Notes under the pieces: generated by a model | Told to the model about the DNA's origin: nothing | The model's database searches: none | Seen by the model: only the letters and a program-made list of their open reading frames with translations | DNA from: Cellulomonas sp. C5510 | Lineage (GTDB): Bacteria > Actinomycetota > Actinomycetes > Actinomycetales > Cellulomonadaceae | Direction: 5' to 3' | NCBI RefSeq assembly: GCF_019797765.1 | Contig: NZ_CP081862.1 | Span: 3,100,001 to 3,164,000, forward strand | Length of the DNA stretch: 64,000 bases | Position numbers and translations under genes: made by a program | Shown: positions 8,736-17,147 of the stretch, piece after piece | How positions within the stretch are numbered: position 1 is the stretch's first letter | Layout: each line of letters opens with the position of its first letter

Positions 8736-9902
8736 ATGCCACCCGTCCTGGACACCCGAGACCCCGAGGCCGTCGCCGCCGCCGTGCGCGAGGCGCTGAC
8801 GCGGGTGGTCGACCCCGAGATCCGCCGCCCCGTCACCGAGCTCGGGATGGTGCGCTCGGTGGACGTGGACACGGCCGCCCCGGGCGGCACGCGCGTCACC
8901 GTGGGGATCGACCTGACGACGGCCGGGTGCCCGCTCAAGGACACGATCACGAAGGACGTCACGTCCGCCGTGCTGGCGGTCGAGGGCGTCGCGGACGTCC
9001 GGATGGCGCTCGGCGTCATGAGCCCCGAGCAGCGCGCCGCCCTGACGGAGCGCCTGCGCGGCGGGCCGGAGCCGGTCATCCCGTTCAGCAAGCCCACGTC
9101 GCTGACGAAGGTGTTCGCGGTCGCGTCCGGCAAGGGCGGCGTGGGCAAGTCGTCGGTCACGGCGAACCTCGCGGTCGCGATGGCGGCCGACGGGCTGCGG
9201 GTGGGCGTCGTGGACGCCGACATCTACGGCTTCTCGATCCCCCGCATGCTCGGCGTGACGCAGCCGCCGACGCGGGTCGACGAGATGCTGCTCCCGCCGA
9301 TCGCCCACGACGTCAAGGTGATCTCCATCGGCATGTTCGTCCCGCCGGGCCAGCCGGTGGTGTGGCGGGGGCCGATGCTGCACCGCGCCCTGCAGCAGTT
9401 CCTCGCGGACGTGTTCTGGGGCGACCTGGACGTGCTGCTGCTGGACCTGCCGCCCGGGACCGGCGACATCGCGATCTCGGTGGCGCAGCTCCTGCCGGGC
9501 TCGGAGCTCGTCGTCGTCACCACGCCCCAGCCCGCCGCGGCCGAGGTCGCGGAGCGGGCCGGGTCCATCGCGACGCAGACCCGCCAGGGCGTGGTCGGTG
9601 TCGTGGAGAACATGGCATGGCTGGAGCAGCCGGACGGGTCGCGGCTGGAGCTGTTCGGCGCCGGTGGCGGCGCGCGCGTCGCCGAGGGGCTGTCGCGCTC
9701 CACGGGCGGGGACGTGCCGGTGCTCGGCCAGGTGCCGCTCGACGTGCGGCTGCGTGAGGCCGGCGACGGCGGGACCCCGGTGGTGCTGACGGCACCGGAC
9801 TCCCCCGCCGCGCTGGCGCTGCGGGGCGTCGCCCGGTCCCTCACGGCGCGGTCGCGCGGGCTCGCGGGACGCTCGCTGGGGCTGACCCCGGTCGGGCGGT
9901 AG
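8736..9902 (+). CDS. mrp: Mrp/ApbC-type Fe-S cluster carrier ATPase
   Basis: 388 residues. An N-terminal MIP18/DUF59 domain (VREALTRVVDPEIRRPVTEL, residues 12-90) is followed by a ParA-like P-loop ATPase with ASGKGGVGKSSVTANLA, DADIYGFSIPRMLG and LDLPPGTGDIAISVAQLLPG. Mrp/Nbp35 proteins bind and transfer 4Fe-4S clusters. The Cys-X-X-Cys pair usually found after the ENM motif is absent: the sequence reads VVENMAWLEQPDGSRLELFG. This Cys-less form is seen in other actinobacterial Mrp proteins as I recall them, so cluster binding may differ. Start chosen from the TACGAT hexamer 7 bases upstream. Confidence 0.9.
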   Translation: MPPVLDTRDPEAVAAAVREALTRVVDPEIRRPVTELGMVRSVDVDTAAPGGTRVTVGIDLTTAGCPLKDTITKDVTSAVLAVEGVADVRMALGVMSPEQRAALTERLRGGPEPVIPFSKPTSLTKVFAVASGKGGVGKSSVTANLAVAMAADGLRVGVVDADIYGFSIPRMLGVTQPPTRVDEMLLPPIAHDVKVISIGMFVPPGQPVVWRGPMLHRALQQFLADVFWGDLDVLLLDLPPGTGDIAISVAQLLPGSELVVVTTPQPAAAEVAERAGSIATQTRQGVVGVVENMAWLEQPDGSRLELFGAGGGARVAEGLSRSTGGDVPVLGQVPLDVRLREAGDGGTPVVLTAPDSPAALALRGVARSLTARSRGLAGRSLGLTPVGR

Positions 9903-9937
9903 CGCCGACGGGCCCGTCGCACCCGGGCGGGGGTCTG

Positions 9938-9966
9938 TTGGTTCGTGTGCGGATCTGGTGGATACT
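9938..9966 (+). promoter_or_regulatory. Promoter of the galactose operon
   Basis: TTGGTT (9938-9943) and GATACT (9961-9966) are separated by exactly 17 bases. The ATG of the DeoR gene begins 6 bases after the -10, so the message should be leaderless. This is one of the best vegetative promoters in the window. Confidence 0.75.
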
Positions 9967-9972
9967 GTCGCC

Positions 9973-10782
9973 ATGCTCGCCAGCCAACGCCAGGACCGCA
10001 TCGTCGCGGAGGTGCGCGCCCACGGCGCCGTCCGCGTCGCGGACCTCGTGGAGAGCCTCGACGTCTCCGAGATGACGGTCCGGCGCGACATCACCGAGCT
10101 CGACCGCGCCGGCCTGGTGCGCCGGGTGCACGGCGGCGCCGTCGCGCCGGACAGCCCCGGACGCCCGACCGACGAGCCCGGGTTCGAGGCGAAGTCCGGC
10201 TGGGCGACCGCCGAGAAGGAGTCGATCGCGCGGCTCGCCGCCCGGACGGTCGAGCCCGGCCAGGCCGTCGCGCTGTCGGCCGGCACCACCACGCACCTGC
10301 TGGCGCAGCACCTCGCCGCCGACCCGGCCCTGCGGCCCCTCACGGTGGTGACGAACTCGCTGCCCGTCGCGCAGACCCTCCACCAGGCGTCCCCGGGCGC
10401 CGGCCCCCTCGACGTCATCCTCACCGGCGGCAGCCGCACCCCGTCGGACGCGCTCGTCGGCCCCGTCGCGGACGCGGCGCTGGCGACCCTGCGGGTGGAC
10501 CGGCTGTTCCTCGGGGTGCACGGCCTGGACGAGTCCGGGCTCATGACGCCGAACCTCGCGGAGGCCGCGACCGACCGCGCGCTGCTGCGGTGCGCCGCCG
10601 CGGTGACCGTGCTGGCGGACCACACCAAGTGGGGCGTCGTCGGGCTCGCGCGGATCGCCTCGCTCACCGAGGTGGACGTGCTGGTCAGCGACGACGCCCT
10701 GCCCGCACCCGCCCGCGCCGTCCTCGCGGACTCCGGCTGCACCCTGCTCGTGCCGACCCCCGCCCCGTCGAAGGAGACCTGA
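9973..10782 (+). CDS. DeoR/GlpR family transcriptional regulator of galactose genes
   Basis: 269 residues. The N-terminal winged HTH reads DRIVAEVRAHGAVRVADLVESLDVSEMTVRRDI, followed by RRVHGGAV, the DeoR signature. The C-terminal sugar-phosphate sensing domain shows the family motifs LSAGTTTHLLAQHL, VVTNSLPVA, LTGGSRTPSDALVGP and DHTKWG. It is the first gene of a compact operon with galT (3 bases between genes) and galK, so it most likely represses this operon and responds to a galactose-derived phosphate (inference from context). ATG at 9973 is preferred to the GTG at 9958, which lies inside the promoter. Confidence 0.92.
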   Translation: MLASQRQDRIVAEVRAHGAVRVADLVESLDVSEMTVRRDITELDRAGLVRRVHGGAVAPDSPGRPTDEPGFEAKSGWATAEKESIARLAARTVEPGQAVALSAGTTTHLLAQHLAADPALRPLTVVTNSLPVAQTLHQASPGAGPLDVILTGGSRTPSDALVGPVADAALATLRVDRLFLGVHGLDESGLMTPNLAEAATDRALLRCAAAVTVLADHTKWGVVGLARIASLTEVDVLVSDDALPAPARAVLADSGCTLLVPTPAPSKET

Positions 10783-10785
10783 CGC

Positions 10786-12015
10786 GTGACCGTGACCGAC
10801 CCCGCGCCGACCGTGGACACCGAGCTGCTGACGCCCGGCGTCCGCCGCACCCGCACCTCGATGGCGGACGGCCGGGAGCTGCTCTACTTCGACGACTCGG
10901 AGCCGTACGTCTCCGGGGCGGCCACGCGCCGGCTCGACGACCCGCGGCCCCTGCCGGACCGGTTCGCGCCCGTCGTCGGCCCCGACGGGGTGGCGCGGCC
11001 GGTGACCGGCCCGGAGCTGCGCCGCGACCCGCTCACCGGGGACTGGATCCCCATGGCGGCCCACCGCATGAACCGGACGTTCCTGCCGCCGGCCGACGCG
11101 AACCCGCTGGCCCCGGCGCGGCCCGGCGCGGCGTACCAGGACGGCGAGGTGCCGGACACGGACTACGACGTGGTCGTCTTCGAGAACCGGTTCCCGTCGC
11201 TGATGGCGGTCCCCGGCGTCCCGGACGTCGTGACCCGGGCGGACGGCGAGGAGCTGTGGCCCACCCGCCCCGCCGCCGGTCGCTGCGAGGTCATCTGCTT
11301 CTCCTCGGACCCCACGGCGTCGCTGCGCACGGTGTCGCCGCGGCGGATGCGCACCGTCGTCGAGGCGTGGGCGGACCGCACCCGCACGCTCGGCGCGCTG
11401 CCCGGCATCGAGCAGGTGTTCGCGTTCGAGAACCGCGGCAAGGAGATCGGCGTCACGCTGCACCACCCGCACGGGCAGATCTACGCCTTCCCGTACCTCA
11501 CCCCGCGCACCCGGACGATGCTCGAGCAGGCGCGCGTGCACGCCGAGCGGACCGGTGGCCTGCTGGGCCGCGACGTGCTGGACGCGGAGCTGCGGCACGG
11601 CACCCGCGTCGTGCTCGAGTCCGAGCACTGGGTGGCGTACGTGCCGTTCGCGGCGCGGTGGCCCGTCGAGGTGCACCTCGCCCCGCGCCGGGACGTGCCC
11701 GACCTGCCGGCCCTCACCGACGCCGAGCGTGACGACCTCGCGACGACCTACCTGGAGCTGCTGCGGCGGCTCGACCTGTTCTTCGTCGACCCGGACGACG
11801 GGAGCCCGATCGCCCTGCCGTACATCTCCGGCTGGCACCAGGCCCCCGTGCGCGAGGGCCGCGACCTGTGCCGCCTGCACCTGCAGGTGTTCTCGGTGCT
11901 GCGCGCGCCGGGCAAGCTCAAGTACCTCGCAGGAGTGGAGTCGGCCATGGCCGCCTGGATCAGCGACACGACGCCCGAGCGGATCGCCGCCCGCCTGCAG
12001 GAGGTGGCCCGGTGA
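10786..12015 (+). CDS. galT: Galactose-1-phosphate uridylyltransferase
   Basis: 409 residues. Transfers UMP from UDP-glucose to galactose-1-phosphate in the Leloir pathway. The catalytic histidine triad signature HPHGQ is in TLHHPHGQIYAFPYL; the conserved FENRFPSL and FENRGKEIG blocks and the LRRDPLTGDWIPMAAHR nucleotide-binding block are also present. GTG start 3 bases after the DeoR stop. Its stop overlaps the galK GTG (GTGA), indicating coupled translation. Confidence 0.96.
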   Translation: MTVTDPAPTVDTELLTPGVRRTRTSMADGRELLYFDDSEPYVSGAATRRLDDPRPLPDRFAPVVGPDGVARPVTGPELRRDPLTGDWIPMAAHRMNRTFLPPADANPLAPARPGAAYQDGEVPDTDYDVVVFENRFPSLMAVPGVPDVVTRADGEELWPTRPAAGRCEVICFSSDPTASLRTVSPRRMRTVVEAWADRTRTLGALPGIEQVFAFENRGKEIGVTLHHPHGQIYAFPYLTPRTRTMLEQARVHAERTGGLLGRDVLDAELRHGTRVVLESEHWVAYVPFAARWPVEVHLAPRRDVPDLPALTDAERDDLATTYLELLRRLDLFFVDPDDGSPIALPYISGWHQAPVREGRDLCRLHLQVFSVLRAPGKLKYLAGVESAMAAWISDTTPERIAARLQEVAR

Positions 12016-13259
12016 CCGGCCCGGTGCAGGTTCCCGCGTGGGAGCCCGCGGACGGCGCCGAGCGGGTGCGGGCGCTGTTCGCGGAGGCGTTCGGCGGCGA
12101 GCCGGACGGCACGTGGTCGGCGCCCGGCCGCGTGAACCTGATCGGCGAGCACACGGACTACAACGGCGGCCTGTGCCTGCCGTTCGCGCTCCCCCACCGC
12201 ACGTACGTGGCGGTGCGCCGTACGGACCGCGCGACCGTGCGGCTGGTGTCCGCGCAGGAGTCGGCCGACGTCCGCGAGGTCACGCTGGACGACGTGGCCC
12301 CCGGCACCGTCGACGGCTGGCCCGCCTACGTGGCCGGGGTCGCGTGGGCGCTGCGCCAGGCCGGCGAGGACCTCGGCGGATTCGACATCGCCGTGGACTC
12401 CTGCGTGCCGTACGGCGCCGGGCTGTCGTCGTCCGCCGCCCTGGAGTGCTCGGCCGCGGTCGCGCTCGACGCCGTCTTCGCGCTGGGCCTCGCCGGGTCC
12501 GCCGCGCAGCCGGACGACGCCGGGCGCACCGCGCTCGCCCAGGCGTGCATCCGCGCGGAGAACGAGATCGCCGGCGCCATGACGGGCGGCATGGACCAGT
12601 CCGTGTCGCTGCGGGCGCGCGACGGCCACGCGCTGCTGCTGGACTGCCGGGACGGCGCCGTGCGGCACGTGCCGTTCGACCTCGCCGCGCACGGGCTCGC
12701 CCTGCTCGTGATCGACACCAAGGCCGAGCACGCCCTGGTGGACGGGCAGTACGCCGCCCGCCGCGCCGCGTGCGAGCAGGCCGCCGCGGTGCTCGGTGTG
12801 CCCACGCTGCGCGAGATCGGCCCGGACGGGCTCGGCGACGCGCTGGCGACGCTCGCGCACGGCACCGGCCCCGTCGGTGCGGGCTCGGACGACGCCGAGG
12901 TGCTCGTGCGCCGGGTGCGGCACGTCGTCACGGAGATCGCGCGCGTCGAGGAGTTCGTGGCGCTGCTGGACGCCGACCGCGTCGCCGAGGTCGGCCCGGT
13001 CATGGACGCCTCGCACGCCTCCCTCCGGGACGACTACGAGGTGTCCTGCCGGGAGCTCGACCTCGCCGTGGAGGCCGCCCGCGACGCGGGGGCGCTCGGG
13101 GCCCGCATGACCGGCGGCGGGTTCGGCGGGTCGGCCATCGCCCTCGTGGCCACGGACGCGGTGGACGACGTGGCGGCGGCCGTGGCAGGCGCGTTCGCGG
13201 ACGCCGACCTGCACGCGCCCGCGTTCCTCGTCGCGACCGCGAGCGGCCCGGCCGCCTGA
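12012..13259 (+). CDS. galK: Galactokinase
   Basis: 415 residues. Phosphorylates galactose with ATP, the first Leloir step. GHMP-kinase motifs are intact: the galactokinase signature GRVNLIGEHTDYNGG (residues 39-53), the ATP loop PYGAGLSSSAALE, and GARMTGGGFGGSAIAL near the C-terminus. The GTG at 12012 overlaps the galT stop and has AGGAGG at 11999-12004, so it is preferred to any upstream start in the open frame. Last gene of the galactose operon. No gene for the UDP-galactose 4-epimerase is in the window. Confidence 0.96.
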   Translation: MTGPVQVPAWEPADGAERVRALFAEAFGGEPDGTWSAPGRVNLIGEHTDYNGGLCLPFALPHRTYVAVRRTDRATVRLVSAQESADVREVTLDDVAPGTVDGWPAYVAGVAWALRQAGEDLGGFDIAVDSCVPYGAGLSSSAALECSAAVALDAVFALGLAGSAAQPDDAGRTALAQACIRAENEIAGAMTGGMDQSVSLRARDGHALLLDCRDGAVRHVPFDLAAHGLALLVIDTKAEHALVDGQYAARRAACEQAAAVLGVPTLREIGPDGLGDALATLAHGTGPVGAGSDDAEVLVRRVRHVVTEIARVEEFVALLDADRVAEVGPVMDASHASLRDDYEVSCRELDLAVEAARDAGALGARMTGGGFGGSAIALVATDAVDDVAAAVAGAFADADLHAPAFLVATASGPAA

Positions 13260-13412
13260 CGCGCCGATCCGCGGGCGCGCGGGGGTTCCCGCGACGTCAG
13301 CGGGCGGCGCCCGCACGGCTTCCTCGGGCAGCGAGGTGCGCGGGGGCGTCCACCGGCCCGGCGTCGGCGACCCGGACGCCCGAGCAGGCGGGCCGAGGCG
13401 CCCCGCAGCCCG

Positions 13413-14219
13413 TCAGACGTCGTAGGCCACGACCACCGGCGCGTGGTCGCTGAACCGGGCGTCGTACGTCGCGGCGCGGTCGATCTCCACCGACCGCACG
13501 CGGTCCGCCAGCCCCGGCGTCGCGAGCTGGTAGTCGATCCGCCAGCCGGAGTCGTTGTCGAACGCCTGCCCGCGCCACGACCACCACGTGTACGGCCCGG
13601 GCCCCTCCCCGCCGTGCTCGCGGCCGAGGTCCCGCCAGCCCTGCTCGTCGAACCACACGTCCAGGTACGCCCGCTCCTCCGGGAGGAACCCGGCGGCCTT
13701 GCGGTTGCCGCGCCAGTTCTTGATGTCCACCTCGCGGTGCGCGATGTTGAGGTCCCCGGCGACGACCACGTCGTGCTCCCCGCCGGCGAGCTCCGCGAGG
13801 CGCTTGGTCATGACGTCGAGGAACGCGAACTTCTCGTCCATCTTCGGCGTCCCGGCCTGCCCGGAGTGGACGTAGGCGGACACGACGGTGAGCAGACCGC
13901 CCCCGGGCAGCTCGAGGTCGGCCTCCACCCAGCGCCCCGAGTCGGCCGGCACGCCCGTGCCGATGCCGATCCGCACCGCGCTCATCGGCAGCCGGGACGC
14001 GATCGCCACGCCCGCCCGGCCCTTCGTCTCGCTGGCCTCGTGCGCCAGGTCCCAGCCGTCCGCGGCCAGGTGGTCGGCGAGGATCTCGTCCGACGCGCGC
14101 ACCTCCTGCAGCAGCAGCACGTCCGGCCGGCGGGTGGCCAGCCAGTCGCCCATGCCCCGCCTGAAGGCGGCCCGGATCCCGTTCACGTTCGCAGTCGCTA
14201 CCGTCAGCACGCGGACCAT
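13413..14219 (-). CDS. xth: Exodeoxyribonuclease III (AP endonuclease family)
   Basis: 268 residues, normal for ExoIII. Catalytic landmarks: TANVNGIRA at the N-terminus, LLLQEVRA (metal-binding Glu), GDLNIAHREVDIKNW (Asp/Asn), TWWSWRGQAFDNDSGWRIDY and the terminal SDHAPVV (general-base Asp/His). It nicks DNA 5' to abasic sites and removes 3' blocks in base-excision repair. The ATG at 14219 is used; a start a few codons upstream (VSVAWGW...) cannot be excluded as no clear ribosome site is seen. Divergent from the aminotransferase gene and convergent with galK. Confidence 0.93.
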   Translation of the reverse strand: MVRVLTVATANVNGIRAAFRRGMGDWLATRRPDVLLLQEVRASDEILADHLAADGWDLAHEASETKGRAGVAIASRLPMSAVRIGIGTGVPADSGRWVEADLELPGGGLLTVVSAYVHSGQAGTPKMDEKFAFLDVMTKRLAELAGGEHDVVVAGDLNIAHREVDIKNWRGNRKAAGFLPEERAYLDVWFDEQGWRDLGREHGGEGPGPYTWWSWRGQAFDNDSGWRIDYQLATPGLADRVRSVEIDRAATYDARFSDHAPVVVAYDV

Positions 14220-14376
14220 CCAACCCCATGCCACCGACACGCCCGCCGGCTGGACGGGGTCGCGCGGCCTGCCCCGGGTGTCGCGTTCGTCTCGTCCGGG
14301 GCCTCGTCCCTGGTGGGCCCGGCCGCACGGTGGTGGGATGGCCCGGGACCTCCGCAACCACCCGAGGGGACGGACG

Positions 14377-15558
14377 ATGGACAGCGCACGCACCGGCCTC
14401 GACCCCGCCGTGGACCGCCGCACGGTGGCGGACCTGCGCGCCGCCGGCGGGCTGAAGTGGTCGCTGTTCCCGGACAGCATCGGGGCGTTCGTCGCCGAGT
14501 CCGACCTGGGGACCGCGCCGGCCGTCCGGGAGGCGCTGCGGGAGGCCGTCGAGCGCGAGCGGTTCGGCTACCTGCCGCCGGCGCTGGCCGACGACCTCGC
14601 CGCGGCGTACGCCGGGTGGTCCGCCGCCCGGTACGGCTGGGCGCCCGACCCGGCGCGCGTGCGGCCGGTCGGCGACGTCATGGCGGCGTTCCGGGCCACC
14701 GTCCGGCACCTCACCGCGCCGGGATCGACCATCGTCCTGCCGACCCCCGCGTACATGCCGTTCCTCACCGTGCCCGCGACGCTCGGCCGGCGGGTCGTCG
14801 AGGTCCCGCTCGTCCCGGACGGCGACCGGCTGGTGCACGACCTGGACGCGATCGGGCGGGCGCTCGCCGACGGCGGCGGTCTGCTCGTGCTCTGCAACCC
14901 GCACAACCCGACCGGCCGGGTGCTCGACCGCGAGGAGCTGCTGGGCATCGCCCGCGTGGCCGACGCGCACGGCGCCCGGGTGTTCGCGGACGAGATCCAC
15001 GCCCCGCTCGTCTACGCCGGCCGGCGGCACGTGCCGTACACGTCGGTCGACCCGGTCGCCGCGGCGCACGCCGTCACCGCGACGTCGGCGTCGAAGGCGT
15101 GGAACATCCCGGGGCTGAAGTGCGCCCAGGTGGTGCTCGGGTCCGACGCGGACGCCGCCCGCTGGAGGGAGGTCGGCGAGGAGTACGAGCACGGTGCGTC
15201 GACCCCCGGCGTCCTGGCGAGCACCGCCGCCTACACCGACGGTGGCCCGTGGCTCGACGACCTGCTGGCGTACCTCGACGGCAACCGGCGCCTGCTCGCC
15301 GACCTGCTGGCCGAGCAGCTCCCCGCCGTCCGGTACACCCCGCCCGAGGGCACCTACCTGGCGTGGCTCGACTGCCGCGGCCTCGGCCTCGGCGACCACC
15401 CCGGCCGGCACTTCGCCGACGCGGGCGTCGCGCTGACCGACGGCCCGGCGTGCGGGCGCGCCGGCCACGGGTTCGCCCGGTACACGCTCGCCACGCCGCG
15501 CCCGGTGCTGCGGGAGACCGTCGCGCGGCTCGCCGCGTCCGTCCCGCCGCCCGCCTGA
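14377..15558 (+). CDS. MalY/PatB family PLP-dependent aminotransferase or C-S beta-lyase
   Basis: 393 residues, fold-type I PLP enzyme. Typical PatB features are present: KWSLFPDSIGAFVAESDLG at the N-terminus, FGYLPPALADDLAAAYAGW, NPHNPTGRVLDREEL, ADEIHAPLVY and the PLP lysine in TATSASKAWNIPGLKCAQ. PatB/MalY enzymes cleave the C-S bond of cystathionine or cysteine conjugates, and some act as transaminases. ATG 14377 has GAGGGGA 7 bases upstream. The gene is 35 bases upstream of an NCS1 permease and coupled through it to an amidohydrolase, suggesting a small catabolic operon. Confidence 0.88.
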   Translation: MDSARTGLDPAVDRRTVADLRAAGGLKWSLFPDSIGAFVAESDLGTAPAVREALREAVERERFGYLPPALADDLAAAYAGWSAARYGWAPDPARVRPVGDVMAAFRATVRHLTAPGSTIVLPTPAYMPFLTVPATLGRRVVEVPLVPDGDRLVHDLDAIGRALADGGGLLVLCNPHNPTGRVLDREELLGIARVADAHGARVFADEIHAPLVYAGRRHVPYTSVDPVAAAHAVTATSASKAWNIPGLKCAQVVLGSDADAARWREVGEEYEHGASTPGVLASTAAYTDGGPWLDDLLAYLDGNRRLLADLLAEQLPAVRYTPPEGTYLAWLDCRGLGLGDHPGRHFADAGVALTDGPACGRAGHGFARYTLATPRPVLRETVARLAASVPPPA

Positions 15559-15593
15559 CCCCGCACCGCTCCCCCGAGGCCCGAGGAGGCCCG

Positions 15594-17147
15594 ATGTCCG
15601 TCCCGCCCCCGGCCGGTCCCGCGCCCGACGCGGCGCCCGGCCTCGCCCCGTCCGGCGGCGCCCCGTCCGGCGGCGCCCTGACCGTGGAGTCGGCCGGCGT
15701 CGACATCATCGCCGACCGCGACCGCAAGGGGACCCCGCGCCAGCTGTTCTGGCCGTGGTTCGCGGCGAACGTGTCCGTGCTCGGCCTGTCCTACGGCGCC
15801 TGGGTGCTCGACTTCGGTGTCTCCTTCACGCAGGCGCTCGTGGCGAGCGTCGTCGGCATCGTGTTCTCGTTCCTGCTGTGCGGGGTCGTCGCCCTGGCCG
15901 GCAAGCGCGGGTCCGCCCCGACGATGGTCCTGTCCCGCGCAGCGCTCGGCGTCCAGGGCAACCGGGTCGCCGCGGTGCTGTCCTGGCTGCTCACGGTCGG
16001 CTGGGAGACCATCCTCACCGCGCTCGCGACGCTGGCCACCGCCACCGTCGTCGAGGCGCTCGGCTGGGGCGGCGGCAGCGGCGTGCAGGTGGTGGCCCTC
16101 GTCGTGGTGGCGGCGCTCATCATCGCGGGCGGCGTGTTCGGGTTCGACCTCATCATGCGGATGCAGACGGTCATCACGGTCGTCACCGCCGTGCTCACGG
16201 TCGGGTACGTGCTGCTGGTGCTCGACCACATCGACACCGCCGCGGTCACCGCGTTGCCCGCAGGCACCGCTCAGGCGTTCATCGGGGCGCTCGTGTTCAT
16301 GATGACCGGGTTCGGGCTGGGCTGGGTCAACATGGCCGCCGACTACTCCCGGTACCTGCCCCGGCACACCTCCGGCCGCGGCGTCGTCGGGTGGACCACG
16401 TTCGGCGCCTCGCTCGCCCCGGTGGTCCTGCTCGTGTTCGGCCTGCTGCTCGCGGGCTCCGACCCGGAGCTGCGGACGGCGATCTCCGCCGACCCGATCG
16501 GCGCGCTCACCACGATCCTGCCGACCTGGTACCTGGTGCCGTTCGCGGTGGTGGCGGTGCTCGGCCTCGTCGGCGGGGCGGTGCTCGACATCTACTCGTC
16601 CGGCCTCGCGCTGGTCTCCACCGGCCTGCCCGTGTCCCGGCCCGTCGCCGCCGGGATCGACGGCGTCATCATGGTGCTCGGCACGGTCTACATCGTGTTC
16701 GGATCCGACACGTTCTTCGGCGTCTTCCAGGGCTTCCTCATCACGCTCGGCGTCCCGATCGCCGCATGGGCCGGGATCATGCTCGCCGACGTCCTGCTGC
16801 GCCGGAGCGACTACGACGACCTCGACCTGTACGACCCGCGCGGCCGCTACGGCCGGGCCGCCGGCGTGCCGCTGGCCCTGCTCGCGGTCGGGACCGTGCT
16901 GGGCTGGGGGCTCGTCACCAACGCGTCCGCGGCGTGGCTGTCCTGGCAGGGCTACCTGCTCGGTGCGGTGGGCCTCGGCGGCAAGGACGGCGCGTGGGCG
17001 TACGCGAACCTCGGCGTGCTCGTGGCGCTGGTCGTCGGGTTCGGCGGGACGCTGCTGCTGCGCCGCGGTGCCGTGCGCCGGCAGGAGGCGCTGCGGCCGT
17101 CGGGGGCGGGAGCGGACGCGGGCTCCGGCGCGGGGGCAGCGCGGTGA
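15594..17147 (+). CDS. NCS1 family purine-cytosine permease-like transporter
   Basis: 517 residues with about twelve membrane segments. The N-terminal RKGTPRQLFWPWFAANVSVLGLSYGAWVLDFG and the downstream FGLGWVNMAADYSRYLPRHTSG block are characteristic of the cytosine/purine/hydantoin permease (NCS1) family, which imports nucleobases and related rings with cations. Substrate cannot be read from sequence. ATG 15594 follows GAGGAGG by 5 bases. It lies between a C-S lyase-type enzyme and an isochorismatase-like hydrolase, whose GTG overlaps its stop. The C-terminal tail is Gly/Ala-rich. Confidence 0.9.
   Translation: MSVPPPAGPAPDAAPGLAPSGGAPSGGALTVESAGVDIIADRDRKGTPRQLFWPWFAANVSVLGLSYGAWVLDFGVSFTQALVASVVGIVFSFLLCGVVALAGKRGSAPTMVLSRAALGVQGNRVAAVLSWLLTVGWETILTALATLATATVVEALGWGGGSGVQVVALVVVAALIIAGGVFGFDLIMRMQTVITVVTAVLTVGYVLLVLDHIDTAAVTALPAGTAQAFIGALVFMMTGFGLGWVNMAADYSRYLPRHTSGRGVVGWTTFGASLAPVVLLVFGLLLAGSDPELRTAISADPIGALTTILPTWYLVPFAVVAVLGLVGGAVLDIYSSGLALVSTGLPVSRPVAAGIDGVIMVLGTVYIVFGSDTFFGVFQGFLITLGVPIAAWAGIMLADVLLRRSDYDDLDLYDPRGRYGRAAGVPLALLAVGTVLGWGLVTNASAAWLSWQGYLLGAVGLGGKDGAWAYANLGVLVALVVGFGGTLLLRRGAVRRQEALRPSGAGADAGSGAGAAR

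Noticed and set aside
6759-10856. Very long open frame on the minus strand (over 1300 codons)
   Set aside because: It lies opposite MgtE_N/CBS, DUF1003, mrp and the DeoR gene, all with clear motifs. Its translation is Arg/His/Pro/Ala-rich with no recognisable domain: a GC-rich shadow frame.
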